Source: Microvirga sp. Mcv34 (GTDB taxonomy: Bacteria > Pseudomonadota > Alphaproteobacteria > Rhizobiales > Beijerinckiaceae). Taken from it: 64,000 nucleotides of DNA. The position numbers and the translations under genes were made by a program. This document shows positions 25,735 through 34,415 of this stretch, piece after piece; the first letter of the stretch is position 1, and each line of letters opens with the position of its first letter. Under the pieces are notes generated by a model. It was not told the origin of the DNA. It did no database searches and saw only the letters and a list, made by a program, of their open reading frames with translations. The DNA lies in NCBI RefSeq assembly GCF_024519725.1, contig NZ_JALJRK010000006.1, positions 62,001-126,000 of the forward strand. The letters are read 5' to 3'.

Positions 25735-27072
25735 ATGTGGTGCTGCATGACTGATATCAGGGACGCGCAATGGTTTGCCGAGAAGCTCAACGATAGGACC
25801 ATTCGAGGGATCGCTCTCGAGACCAGTGCCTTGATCCGCGCCGGCGCCCTCACGGTTGGTACGAAGCTGCCGCCGATCCGCGATCTTGCATTCGCACTCG
25901 GTGTCAGCCCTGCGACAATTTCGGAAGCGTGGAGCGAGCTACGCCGTCAGAACATCATCAGCGGTCGAGGTAGAAACGGCACCTGGGTAAGCGGCGACCG
26001 TTTCGTCGCAAAGCCGAACCGGCTCGGAAGCTCAGGCCATTACGGCGAAGGTATTCTGAACCTGACCGCAGCCGTTCCCGACGTCCGCCTGTTGCCGCCA
26101 CTTGCGCAAGCGATGGCGTACGGCGCCTCGGCGGAGAACCTCAACAGCTACGAGCGCAACCGGATTCTGCCGGAACTGGAAGAAGAAGTGAGGAAAACGT
26201 GGCCCTATGAGCCGGAGGCCTTTCTGGCGACCAATGGCGGCTACAACGCGGTCTACACCCTGGTTCATGCGCTGCTGCCGCCGGGGGCATCCGTGGCGAT
26301 TGAAAATCCCACGGGCATGCGCCTCCTCGATATCCTGGAGGACCGGGGCGTTCGGATCGTGCCGGTCGAATGCGACAGCGAAGGACCGCTGCCGTCGTCC
26401 CTTGAGACGGCGCTGAAGGCAAGACCCGCAGCCTTCATCTTTCAACCGCGCCTGCATTCCGTGACCGGTCAGAGCGTCAGCCGGAAACGCCTGGAAACCC
26501 TTGCCGGAATCCTGAAAGAGGTCGATACCTTGATCGTCGAAGACGACGGTGCCGGAGATATCTCATCAGCTCCACGCCATTCGATGGGAGTTCATTTTCC
26601 GAACCGCGTCATCCACATCCTGTCGTTCTCGAAGACACATGGCCCGGACCTGCGTTTGGCCGTCCTCTCCAGCTCACGCGCCATCGTTGAACAGATCCAA
26701 TCCTACCGCAGCTTCAGCGCCGGCTGGACCAGCCGCATCCTGCAAGGCGCCACGGCTTGGCTGCTCCGCGATGCGGCGACAAAAGAATCCATCGATCACG
26801 CTCGGACGATTTATCAGAGCCGGCGCGCCCATCTCGTCGGAGCCCTGCAGCAGAGAGGCGTCGATGCCATGCACGGTGAGGGTCTTTGCGCATGGGTCCC
26901 GGTGTCGTCCGAGCCGTTCGCCATGGTAACGCTTGCAGCCCATGGCATCGCCGTCCATCCGGGAGCCAAGTTCTCCAACCTGCCGACGTGTCATCTGCGC
27001 GTTGCAACGGCCACCTTATCGGATCGATATGAGAGTGTGGCGGACTCGATTGCGCTGGCAGCGGCGACGTGA
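25735..27072 (+). CDS. MocR-type regulator (GntR DNA-binding domain fused to aminotransferase domain)
   Basis: The 445-residue protein has an N-terminal GntR winged helix (GTKLPPIRDLAFALGVSPATISEAWSELRRQNIISGRGRNGTWV). A fold-type I aminotransferase domain follows, with the PLP lysine in HILSFSKTHGPDLRLAVL. An alternative start at 25747 is equally possible. MocR proteins use PLP plus an amino-group ligand to activate neighbouring genes. Its divergent placement suggests that it controls the decarboxylase-like/ABC/M20 cluster. Confidence 0.92.
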   Translation: MWCCMTDIRDAQWFAEKLNDRTIRGIALETSALIRAGALTVGTKLPPIRDLAFALGVSPATISEAWSELRRQNIISGRGRNGTWVSGDRFVAKPNRLGSSGHYGEGILNLTAAVPDVRLLPPLAQAMAYGASAENLNSYERNRILPELEEEVRKTWPYEPEAFLATNGGYNAVYTLVHALLPPGASVAIENPTGMRLLDILEDRGVRIVPVECDSEGPLPSSLETALKARPAAFIFQPRLHSVTGQSVSRKRLETLAGILKEVDTLIVEDDGAGDISSAPRHSMGVHFPNRVIHILSFSKTHGPDLRLAVLSSSRAIVEQIQSYRSFSAGWTSRILQGATAWLLRDAATKESIDHARTIYQSRRAHLVGALQQRGVDAMHGEGLCAWVPVSSEPFAMVTLAAHGIAVHPGAKFSNLPTCHLRVATATLSDRYESVADSIALAAAT

Positions 27073-27461
27073 GCAAGACCGGAGAGCGAATACCGGAAAG
27101 TTCAGAGCCGCCTCGAGTTCAGACCAGCTCCTAAGACGGCCGAGATTCGGCGCGTACACGAAAATACACGCATTACTAGGATGATATTCAGTAAACCTTT
27201 GCTGAAACGGCGCGCGATCCTTCACTTGGAAGTGCGTGGTTGAGATGGCTGAATGTCCAGCCTGCACGCGGCGCCGACATGACCAGATCCAAACCGTGTT
27301 CATTACTGACAGGTCGATACCGCGACAGCATTCATTGGCCATGCATGGTATGAAACCTTAAGGGCTTCTTCACGTCTTTGCCTAATCTTGGCGCCGCCTG
27401 GTTCATGCGCGTCTGGGGGCGTGCGCTTCTCGCGGCGATGCGAGCAGGCCAATGAAAGACA
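27073..27461. other. Intergenic stretch upstream of chemoreceptor gene
   Basis: About 390 bp with no convincing gene. Short frames on either strand lack motifs. It presumably holds the promoter of the chemoreceptor; no clear -35/-10 pair was identified. Confidence 0.45.
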
Positions 27462-29159
27462 ATGAGACTCCTCAACAATTTGAAGTTACTCACCAAGATT
27501 GCCGTTCCGGTGGTGATCTTCGTTGCGATCACACTCGGCCTGATTGCCATGGCCGTCTCGGGCCTCGACGAAATGAATTCCAATGCCGAGCGTATCGTCG
27601 ACAACGATGCGAAACGGCTGAGCCTGGTTCAGAGCGTCAACACGCAGATCAACGAGGCATCGATTCAGGAGAAGGGCATGATCCTGACGCCGAAGAACCT
27701 TCCGGATCGGGTCAGGAGCGTCGAAAATGCTTTCAAGACCGCGACCAGGAAGGCGTCGGAAGACCTTGATCGGATCGTTGATCTGTCCAGCTCGGCTGAA
27801 TTCAGGCAGCTGAACGAGGAGCTGAGAAGCGCTACTCTGAACTACTTCCGGGTACTGGAACAGAGCCTCTCCGCCTCGATGGCGGGCAACGATGCTGCGG
27901 CGACCGAGATCACGAACGGTTCCGCTCGCGACCTGCGCCGCGCCTTGCGGGACCAGATCACCACCAGCATTGACGGCATCGCTCTCGAACTGGAGCAGAT
28001 GAAGCAGGAAGCGTCTTCGGATGCGCTGAACACGAGATGGTGGCTGATCGGCTCTGCCGCAGGCGGGTTGACGTTCGCCATCGGGTTGATCTGCTCGATC
28101 GTTCTCCTCGGTGTCACTCGCCCGCTCGGATCGATGACCGAGACCATGGGCCGCTTGGCCGGAGGTGAGCTCGATATCCGCGTGACCGGCACTGATCGTC
28201 AGGACGAGGTGGGCGCATTGGCCCGTTCGCTCCAGGTTTTCAAGGACAATGCAATTGAAGCCCGCCGCCTCGCGGCGGAGCAGGAGGCCGAAAGCGACGC
28301 CAAGATGCGACGGGCCCAGCTCCTCGACCAGCTGACCAAGGACTTCGAGCGCAACGTCTCCGCCATGACACAAGGGTTGGCCTCTGCTGCGACGGAGATG
28401 GAAGCGACCGCGCAGACCATGACGTCGATCGCGGATCAGACCAACAACCAGACGGTCAGCGCTGCCTCGGCCGCCGAGCAGACATCCGCCAACGTGCAGA
28501 CGGTCGCAGCCGCCACTGAAGAGCTGTCGATCTCCATCAGGGAGATTGCCTCTCAGGTCAGTCAATCGTCGCGGATCGCCGAGCGTGCCGTGCACGATGC
28601 CCAGCGCACCGACGCCATCGTACAGCAGCTGGCGTCCACGGCCGAGCGGATCGGCAACGTCATCGCCCTAATCAATTCGGTGGCTGGGCAAACCAATCTG
28701 CTGGCGCTCAACGCCACGATCGAGGCAGCCAGGGCGGGCGAAGCCGGCAAGGGCTTCGCAGTCGTTGCTTCCGAGGTGAAGGAACTCGCCAACCAGACGG
28801 CCAAGGCGACGGACGAGATCTCGCAGCAGATCGCCTCGGTGCAGCAAGCGACGCGGGAGGCGGTTCAGGCCATCCAGACCATTACCCACACCATCGGGGA
28901 AATGTCACAGATCTCGGTCACGATCGCTGCAGCGATGGAAGAGCAAGGCGCGGCAACGGGCGAGATCGCCCGCAACGTTCACGAAGCAGCCCGTGGCACC
29001 GAGCACGTCACCGGGAATATCGGCGATGTGCGCCGGGGTGCCGGCGAGACCGGAGCGGCTGCATCTCAGGTCCTGAGCGCAGCCCAGGAGCTGGCCCGTC
29101 ATTCCAACAGCCTTGGAGACGAAGTCAGTCAGTTCCTTCGTGGCGTGAAGGCCGCCTGA
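27462..29159 (+). CDS. Methyl-accepting chemotaxis protein
   Basis: The 565-residue receptor has an N-terminal TM helix (about 13-33) and a four-helix-bundle periplasmic sensor (about 34-190). A second TM helix lies near 192-215 and a HAMP domain at about 216-270 ([23 protein letters not shown]). The cytoplasmic MA signalling domain carries the conserved hairpin tip around [22 protein letters not shown] and [23 protein letters not shown]. Glu/Gln pairs suitable for methylation are visible. It lacks a C-terminal CheR-tethering pentapeptide. The ligand is unknown, and no che genes lie nearby. Confidence 0.93.
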   Translation: MRLLNNLKLLTKIAVPVVIFVAITLGLIAMAVSGLDEMNSNAERIVDNDAKRLSLVQSVNTQINEASIQEKGMILTPKNLPDRVRSVENAFKTATRKASEDLDRIVDLSSSAEFRQLNEELRSATLNYFRVLEQSLSASMAGNDAAATEITNGSARDLRRALRDQITTSIDGIALELEQMKQEASSDALNTRWWLIGSAAGGLTFAIGLICSIVLLGVTRPLGSMTETMGRLAGGELDIRVTGTDRQDEVGALARSLQVFKDNAIEARRLAAEQEAESDAKMRRAQLLDQLTKDFERNVSAMTQGLASAATEMEATAQTMTSIADQTNNQTVSAASAAEQTSANVQTVAAATEELSISIREIASQVSQSSRIAERAVHDAQRTDAIVQQLASTAERIGNVIALINSVAGQTNLLALNATIEAARAGEAGKGFAVVASEVKELANQTAKATDEISQQIASVQQATREAVQAIQTITHTIGEMSQISVTIAAAMEEQGAATGEIARNVHEAARGTEHVTGNIGDVRRGAGETGAAASQVLSAAQELARHSNSLGDEVSQFLRGVKAA

Positions 29160-29223
29160 ACCGACATGCCAGGCCCCCGGCGAATGGAGCTTCGCCCGGG
29201 GAACGCTCCGATGTCAGATTGGG

Positions 29224-29256
29224 AAAGCGCCCTGCTCGAAGGGGCGCTTTCTTTTA
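29224..29256 (+). terminator. Rho-independent terminator
   Basis: AAAGCGCCC and GGGCGCTTT form a 9-bp perfect stem followed by CTTTT, 65 bp after the chemoreceptor stop. The A-rich left arm could also let it serve the convergent minus-strand gene. Confidence 0.85.
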
Positions 29257-29289
29257 CGGCCGGGTCTCGCCGCAAGATCCTGCTGATGA

Positions 29290-30258
29290 TCAATGGGTGA
29301 CAGCCGGCATGCGGGCATAGCGGCGAGCCAGAACTGCCCCGACGATGATCTGAATCTGGTTATAGAACATGATCGGCAGCACGATCATGCCGAAGCCTGG
29401 AGCCGTCGCGAACAGAACCTTAGCGAGCGGCAAGCCGGAAGCCAGGCTCTTCTTCGAGCCGCAGAACACAGCGGCGATTTCGTCTCGGCGGGTGAATCCG
29501 AACCAACGGGCGATGAAGGTGGTGAGAGCCAGCACGACCGTCAGCAAAATCAGAGACAGCACCGCCGTAAGGACTACACTGGCCGGTGGAAGGCGAGACC
29601 ACAGACCGTCGACCACAGATTGCGAGAACGCAGTGTAGACAATCATCAGGATAACCCCTTGGTCGAGGGTACCGATCCGTTGCTCATGTCGCGCCAAAAC
29701 GCCTGCCAACCATGGGCGGACGAACTGGCCGGCCGCGAACGGGACCAGAAGCTGGAGCACCACGTCGCTGATGGCTTGGGCAAGGTCAAAGCCGCCCTCA
29801 ACGGACGTCCGCGCGAGCAACGACAACAGTACCGGCGTCAGCAGCAGGCCGAAAACATTCGAGGCGGCGGAACTGCAGATGGCCGCCGGCACATTGCCCT
29901 TGGCCATAGCCGTGAAGGCGATGGAGGACGACACCGCCGATGGCAACGCCGCCAAGTAGAGAAAGCCCAGAAACAGGTCTGCCGGCATCCACGCCGGCGG
30001 CAATATGCCGAGCGGAATCACGGCTAGGGGAAACACCACGAATGTAATGGCGAAGATGAAGAGGTGCAGCCGCCATTGAACGAGGCCATGGATCATCACC
30101 TCCCGCGGAAGGGCTGCTCCATGAACGAAGAAGAGCAACCCGATTCCCAAGCTCCCCAACGTGTCGAGGATTCGGGCGCTGACGCCCTGCGCGGGAAGTA
30201 CGGTGGCCACGGCGATGGCCGCCATGATCAGCAGAAGAAACGGATCGATCTTTCGCAT
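29290..30258 (-). CDS. Bile acid:sodium symporter family (SBF-like) transporter
   Basis: The 322-residue protein has about ten hydrophobic helices and matches the bacterial SBF-like group. It has an N-terminal RKIDPFLLLIMAAIAVATVLPAQG and LGSLGIGLLFFVHGAALP. The crossover region is PSAVSSSIAFTAMAKGNVPAAICSSAASNVFGLLLTPVL, with CGSKKSLASGLPLAKVLF later. The family uses sodium to move organic anions; the substrate here is unknown. It is transcribed away from the YoaK gene with a 40-bp gap on the same strand, so they may be co-expressed. Confidence 0.88.
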   Translation of the reverse strand: MRKIDPFLLLIMAAIAVATVLPAQGVSARILDTLGSLGIGLLFFVHGAALPREVMIHGLVQWRLHLFIFAITFVVFPLAVIPLGILPPAWMPADLFLGFLYLAALPSAVSSSIAFTAMAKGNVPAAICSSAASNVFGLLLTPVLLSLLARTSVEGGFDLAQAISDVVLQLLVPFAAGQFVRPWLAGVLARHEQRIGTLDQGVILMIVYTAFSQSVVDGLWSRLPPASVVLTAVLSLILLTVVLALTTFIARWFGFTRRDEIAAVFCGSKKSLASGLPLAKVLFATAPGFGMIVLPIMFYNQIQIIVGAVLARRYARMPAVTH

Positions 30259-30298
30259 ACCTATTCCGATCTGATGATGAACTGCGTGCTCGCGCCAG

Positions 30299-31048
30299 TC
30301 AGTAGTACGGCCACACAGAGGGATGAACCGGCTCTGGATCGCGATACGCGTATGCCGGATCAGGGAGCCTCGTCGCCAGCACGGAGACGGCGCTGAGGAG
30401 TGCCAGGAAAATAACCAGAATGGCCGGGACGATCAGGACTCTCGGTCCGAATGCGCCGTTCAGGCTGGTCCCCACCGTGGCCCCGACGACGAGTGCGCCC
30501 CACAACACGGAATGGCCCCGTCGACGCCAAGCCTCCGACTGCCCGAGAAGAGCTTGTCCGAAGGCCTGTCCCAGGCTCACCAGCGTACCCGTTATGAACG
30601 TCACGCCGAGCCGCACCCCGCTCACAGGCTGCAGGGCCGTATTCTGCACGCCCATGGCTGCCGCGACCGGGAGGATCGAGGCGGGGACAGCCCACCCGGA
30701 GCCCGCCATCAGAGCCGCGCCCGCTAGGAAGATCGCCTCGATGAGCAGGACGGACGAAAGAGCCCATGGACCCACAGTCCCGCGCAGCACCGTTCCAAGC
30801 GTCACTCCGCCCAGGAAGGATGCGATCATGAACAAGCCCTGCCCGACAGCATCCCAATGACCGTCCTTGAGCCCGACACCGAGCGATACGCTGGCTCCGC
30901 TCATGAAGGAGACGAACAGACCGCCGAGGCCAATGTAGCCGATGGTGTCGACAAAGCCGGCCACGGCGGTCAGCAGCACACCCAGCAGAACCTGGGTTTG
31001 AAGGCTCCTCTGCAGACGGTCCGTGTCTTCCACCTCTGGGCCTGTCAT
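30299..31048 (-). CDS. YoaK/DUF1275 family membrane protein
   Basis: The 249-residue protein has about six TM helices and the DUF1275 motifs AGFVDTIGYIGLGGLFVSFMSGASVSLGVGL and MGVQNTALQPVSGVRLGVTFITGTLVSLGQAF. Function is not established for the family. It follows a 50-residue membrane protein gene with a 3-bp gap, forming a small operon divergent from a GntR regulator. Confidence 0.88.
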   Translation of the reverse strand: MTGPEVEDTDRLQRSLQTQVLLGVLLTAVAGFVDTIGYIGLGGLFVSFMSGASVSLGVGLKDGHWDAVGQGLFMIASFLGGVTLGTVLRGTVGPWALSSVLLIEAIFLAGAALMAGSGWAVPASILPVAAAMGVQNTALQPVSGVRLGVTFITGTLVSLGQAFGQALLGQSEAWRRRGHSVLWGALVVGATVGTSLNGAFGPRVLIVPAILVIFLALLSAVSVLATRLPDPAYAYRDPEPVHPSVWPYY

Positions 31049-31051
31049 GGC

Positions 31052-31204
31052 TCACAGGATCCGGAAGAGTCCGTCGATGACGATCCAGACGAACATGGGA
31101 TAGATCAGCAAGCCCAGAATGGTGCCGATGAGGCGGCCCAGACGGACGGCCGGATCGTGAGTGGGCTCATCGCCGAAAAAACGGTCAGCAAGTGTCGCTT
31201 TCAT
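31052..31204 (-). CDS. Small single-pass membrane protein (50 residues)
   Basis: ATG at 31204 is preceded by AGAAGGA. The 50 residues comprise a polar N-terminus (MKATLADRFFGDEPTHDPAVRL) and one long membrane helix (IGTILGLLIYPMFVWIVIDGLF). The frame is open to 31576 but that would cross the divergent promoter and the GntR gene. It ends just before the YoaK-family gene and is probably co-translated; it may be a transporter accessory peptide. No family is recognised. Confidence 0.7.
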   Translation of the reverse strand: MKATLADRFFGDEPTHDPAVRLGRLIGTILGLLIYPMFVWIVIDGLFRIL

Positions 31205-31280
31205 GAGACGTCCTTCTCCCTCCTCTCGCTTGGCCGCAGCTTTCGCATTCGGGCCGGGCCTGCTACATAGGACAGATCGT

Positions 31281-31301
31281 AATTGGTCTAAAAATTGGTC
31301 T
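31281..31301. promoter_or_regulatory. Direct repeat AATTGGTCT x2, candidate GntR operator
   Basis: Two copies of AATTGGTCT at 31281-31289 and 31293-31301 lie 12 bp apart, about one helical turn, in the 104-bp gap between the divergent membrane-protein and GntR genes. The TTGGTC core also occurs in the FadR-type operator at 15461. Confidence 0.5.
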
Positions 31302-31308
31302 GGACACA

Positions 31309-32004
31309 TTGCCTGGAACACGCCTGACGACGGAGGTCGCAACCCAGCGTCTGCGCGCCCATCTTCGGCGACGCGCCTTCGGCCCGCAGGATCGGCTGGA
31401 ACCGGAGCGGGTCCTCGCGCCCATGATCGGCTGTAGTCGCGAGACTTTGCGGGCAGCCCTCGAGGTGCTGGAGAAGGAGGGCCTGATCTGGCGGCACGTG
31501 GGACAAGGCACCTTCGTGGGGCCACCACCCGCCTCCGAGCCGATTCGCCCCTCGATCTTGGTCGAGATGGCTTCACCCGCCGACGTGCTCGCGGCCCGGC
31601 TCCTGATCGAGCCGCCCATCGCCGGCGAGGCCGCGCTGTGCGCGGCCGCCCAGGACATTGCCCTCCTGCGCGGACATGCGTCGAGGAGCAGCGAAGCGCC
31701 TGACTGGCAGGCTTATGAGCAGGCAGATGACGCGTTCCACAAGGGGATCGCTCGCATTACCGGCAATTCACTGCTGATCGCGTTCCTGGATGTCCTGTCA
31801 TCGGTGAGAGGCCGCGCCCGCTGGCAGCGGCAGCACGATCTCGCCTTCCGGCGGGCTCGCAAGAAGGAGTATGCAGCCCAGCAGGGGCGCATGCATCTGG
31901 CCATCGTCGAGGCCATCGCGATCCGGGATCCAGCGGCAGCACAAAAGGCCATGTTCGACCACCTGAGCACGATCCGGACCATCATGATTCATGAGGGCGC
32001 CTAG
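31309..32004 (+). CDS. GntR-family regulator, FadR/FCD type
   Basis: The frame begins with a TTG at 31309 and gives 231 residues. A winged helix (VLAPMIGCSRETLRAALEVLEKEGLIWRHVGQGTFVG) is followed by an FCD domain (VLAARLLIEPPIAGEAALCAA...DDAFHKGIARITGNSLLIAFLDVL...HLAIVEAIAIRDPAAAQKAMFDHL). It is divergent from the small membrane protein/YoaK operon. The TAG stop codon is contributed by the left end of an interspersed palindromic repeat (CTAGAGC), so the natural C-terminus may once have been longer. Confidence 0.83.
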   Translation: MPGTRLTTEVATQRLRAHLRRRAFGPQDRLEPERVLAPMIGCSRETLRAALEVLEKEGLIWRHVGQGTFVGPPPASEPIRPSILVEMASPADVLAARLLIEPPIAGEAALCAAAQDIALLRGHASRSSEAPDWQAYEQADDAFHKGIARITGNSLLIAFLDVLSSVRGRARWQRQHDLAFRRARKKEYAAQQGRMHLAIVEAIAIRDPAAAQKAMFDHLSTIRTIMIHEGA

Positions 32005-32097
32005 AGCATTTTTCGGTGAAGTGGATCCGGTTCACCGTCAAAAAATGCGGTCAAACAAGAAAGAGAGCTGATTCCATGTCAATGGAATCAGCTCTAG
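32001..32097. repeat. Interspersed palindromic repeat, copy 1 (97 bp)
   Basis: The element is bounded by CTAGAGC and its complement GCTCTAG. Inside are a GGTGAA/TTCACC stem around GTGGATCCGG and a perfect 13-bp stem, GAGCTGATTCCAT with ATGGAATCAGCTC. A second copy lies at 34332-34415. The two share the CGAAGTGGATCCGG-type core and the ends. It may also act as a transcription terminator between convergent genes. Confidence 0.85.
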
Positions 32098-32122
32098 GTC
32101 GGAGAGGTTCATGAGGTAGCGA

Positions 32123-32947
32123 TCAACGATCTCGGAACTGCCGTTCTTGCTGCGTCTTGCGCGGGCCTGGACTCACACGGGCCGGAATATCCAGCATCGC
32201 CTTCTCGTCCACAGAGAGATGCCGAACAGCGCCTCTTGGCAGATCCCCCAGCTGCACACCGCCGACATCGACACGCACGAGGCGGAGCACGTCCGCACCG
32301 ACGGCGCCGAGCAGGCGCCGGATCTGGCGGTTCTTGCCCTCGTTGAGAACGACCTCCAGCCACGCGTTGCGCGTACCAGCACGGAGCAGGCTCGCCGATT
32401 TTGCGACGAGACGCTCGCCGTTGAGCATCATGCCCGCTTGTAGCCGCTCGAGCATTTCCCCATCCGGCAGGCGATCAATCTGAACGTGATAGGCCTTCTC
32501 GACGTTTGATGCAGGGTCCAGCACGCGCTGCGCCCAGCGCGTGTCGTTCGTCATGAGAAGAAGGCCCTCGCTCGCCTTGTCGAGGCGGCCCACGGGTGAG
32601 ACGAACGGAAGAACGAGCCCTTCAAGGCAGTCGTAGACGGTCGATCGCTCCTCGGGATCGTCTCGGGTTGTAACCAAGCCGCGTGGCTTGTTGAGCATCA
32701 GGTAGACCCTGCGCTCGGCTGCCACCGCGTTGCCATTGACGGTAATGCAGGTGCGCCCCGGATCGACGCGAGCCGCCAGATTGCGGACAACCCGGCCGTC
32801 GACACTCACGCGCCCGGCCGCGACCAAGGCCTCGGCTTGCGTGCGGGAGCAGAACCCGAGCTTCGACAGGGCGCGTGGCAAGCTGACCACAGCGCCGTTC
32901 TGACGCCGGGGACGCGCTGCGCCCCGCAATTGCGGCGGTGATTTCAT
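32123..32947 (-). CDS. Pseudouridine synthase, RsuA/RluB/RluE/RluF family
   Basis: The start at 32947 gives 274 residues. An S4 RNA-binding domain ([34 protein letters not shown], about residues 20-80) precedes the catalytic domain. The catalytic domain carries the family motif [18 protein letters not shown] (catalytic Asp) and [15 protein letters not shown]. It isomerises uridine in ribosomal RNA. The C-terminal tail ([20 protein letters not shown]) is basic. The frame extends further upstream to 33115, but that would overlap the GDH remnant. Confidence 0.9.
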   Translation of the reverse strand: MKSPPQLRGAARPRRQNGAVVSLPRALSKLGFCSRTQAEALVAAGRVSVDGRVVRNLAARVDPGRTCITVNGNAVAAERRVYLMLNKPRGLVTTRDDPEERSTVYDCLEGLVLPFVSPVGRLDKASEGLLLMTNDTRWAQRVLDPASNVEKAYHVQIDRLPDGEMLERLQAGMMLNGERLVAKSASLLRAGTRNAWLEVVLNEGKNRQIRRLLGAVGADVLRLVRVDVGGVQLGDLPRGAVRHLSVDEKAMLDIPARVSPGPRKTQQERQFRDR

Positions 32948-32966
32948 GATGTTGCCGTTCCGGATG

Positions 32967-33383
32967 TCAGTTCGTGAAGAACTGCTGCGTGCCGGGGGCC
33001 TCGATAGGGCCCTCAAATCGCGCGAGCGCCTGCACGCAGGCACACGAGAGGCGCTCCAGCTCGGCCTTCGACAGGCTGCCGGGATCGACCTGCATGGCAG
33101 CCTTGCCGCCGCCATACGGCAGGTTCATCCCCGCACGATTGATGGCCAGAAAAGAGGCAGGCGCCTCCACCTCCTCCAAGGTCGTATCGCAGGTGTCGTC
33201 ATAGCTGCAGCGCCAGGCCAGGAAAGATTTTCGGGATGCCTCGTCCATGCGGATCATCAGATGGACCGTCGTGATGTCGCGCAAATCATTCACGCTACCG
33301 AGAACGTCTGCGTCGGAATCGAGATGCCGGGCTGCTTCGTCGCGGCGCGTCAGCGCCTGGTCCGGCATGGAGGCCGCTTGCAA
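32967..33383 (-). pseudogene. Glutamate (Glu/Leu/Phe/Val) dehydrogenase N-terminal remnant
   Basis: The 138-codon frame resembles the N-terminal domain of hexameric glutamate dehydrogenases: LDSDADVLGSVNDLRDITTVHLMIRMDEASRKSFLAWRCSYDDT, then [29 protein letters not shown], ending EGPIEAPGT. The segment between (normally containing GGIR and the MTWKCA-type helix) is shortened and scrambled. Everything after APGT, including the NAD-binding domain, is missing. A full GDH has about 420 residues. TTG and ATG starts at 33383 and 33368 are available. I call it a decayed fragment; a short stand-alone protein is less likely. Confidence 0.65.
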
Positions 33384-33836
33384 TCTATCTTGCTCCTATG
33401 TGTCGACGTCTTTCGGGCAGGTTGCCACTGCGAAGCCTTAATGGCGTCTTCCATTGCGGAGCGCAATATCCCCGGGGAAGGCTGCGTCGATCAGGAACAG
33501 GCTCATCCACGCCAGGGACTACTCCCTTCGTGCAAGCGCCTGCAACGCCCATAACCTTGCATTTGCCCGCGAAGGAACTATCTTGTCTCTATCATGACGA
33601 TGTTCGTGAAAATTCTCCGTCTTCAAGCGCACGCGGGTTGCCTCAAAGCAGGCAGGTAAGCCCCAGGAGTCGGATTGACCCATGCGCGGTCACCGACACT
33701 CCGGGGCGTCAAATCGATCTCACACCGTTGTTGAGCGTTCCGCATGCCGTTCAGGCGCGTCCCGACTTGCTGTGTCCGGACGGCCTGCGGGAATGCTCCT
33801 GCACGTCCCACATCTGACCGTTTCGAGGAGGCTTTC
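33384..33836. other. Intergenic stretch between GDH remnant and rnk-like gene
   Basis: About 450 bp with only overlapping short frames of Arg/Ser-rich composition and no motifs on either strand. No further GDH sequence was recognised here. It should include the promoter of the downstream Rnk-like gene. Confidence 0.45.
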
Positions 33837-34283
33837 ATGAGCACGCGGAACAAACTCCCACCAATCACAATTGCGACCAGCGACTATAACCGCTTGCTGT
33901 TCACCGCGATGATCCGGCAGAAGCGCAACTACCGGACGCCCGACTTCCTGCTCAAAGAATTGCGTCGCGCAGAGGTCTGCCATCCCGCCGCGCTGCCGGA
34001 CGATGTCGTCTCGACGAACTGTCGGGTGATCTATCGCATTGACGACGATCCGAAGTCGCGCGCGCACCTGCTCGTCCATCCTGAAGATCTGATCTGGCCC
34101 GGCGCGGAGATCTCCGTAACGACTCCGCTGGGAACGGCGCTCCTGGGCCTTCGCGTCGGTGACCGTATGTCGTTCGTGGAGGATGGCACGGTTCGCGAGG
34201 TATATGTGGAGGGTATCGGCCTACGCTTTCTGGACGCTGGTTCGACGGTCACCCGCAGTCCCGGTAACGTAATCTGGACTTGA
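33837..34283 (+). CDS. rnk: Rnk-type nucleoside diphosphate kinase regulator (GreA/GreB C-terminal fold)
   Basis: ATG at 33837 follows GAGGAGG. The 148-residue protein has a short N-terminal helical part (ITIATSDYNRLLFTAM) and a GreA/GreB-type C-terminal domain. That domain includes CRVIYRIDDDPKSRAHLLVHPED and ISVTTPLGTALLGLRVGDRMSFVEDG. It lacks the long Gre coiled coil, as in Rnk, which binds RNA polymerase and affects nucleotide pools. The gene stands alone and is followed by the second copy of the interspersed repeat. Confidence 0.85.
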   Translation: MSTRNKLPPITIATSDYNRLLFTAMIRQKRNYRTPDFLLKELRRAEVCHPAALPDDVVSTNCRVIYRIDDDPKSRAHLLVHPEDLIWPGAEISVTTPLGTALLGLRVGDRMSFVEDGTVREVYVEGIGLRFLDAGSTVTRSPGNVIWT

Positions 34284-34331
34284 GGCGCCTTGCCCTCTAT
34301 CAGCCTGCTCCATTGAGGCGAAGACCATCCA

Positions 34332-34415
34332 CTCGAGCATTTTCGGCGAAGTGGATCCGGTCCACCGTCAAAGCAAACAAGAGAGCTGAAGCCATACCAA
34401 TGGAAACAGCTCTAG
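34332..34415. repeat. Interspersed palindromic repeat, copy 2 (84 bp)
   Basis: The ends are CTCGAGC and GCTCTAG. The core GGCGAAGTGGATCCGGTCCACC and the terminal stem (GAGCTGAAGCCAT with ATGGAAACAGCTC, imperfect) match copy 1 at 32001-32097, with about 13 bp deleted in the middle. The right end supplies the TAG stop codon of the minus-strand phosphatase gene at 34412. Confidence 0.85.
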
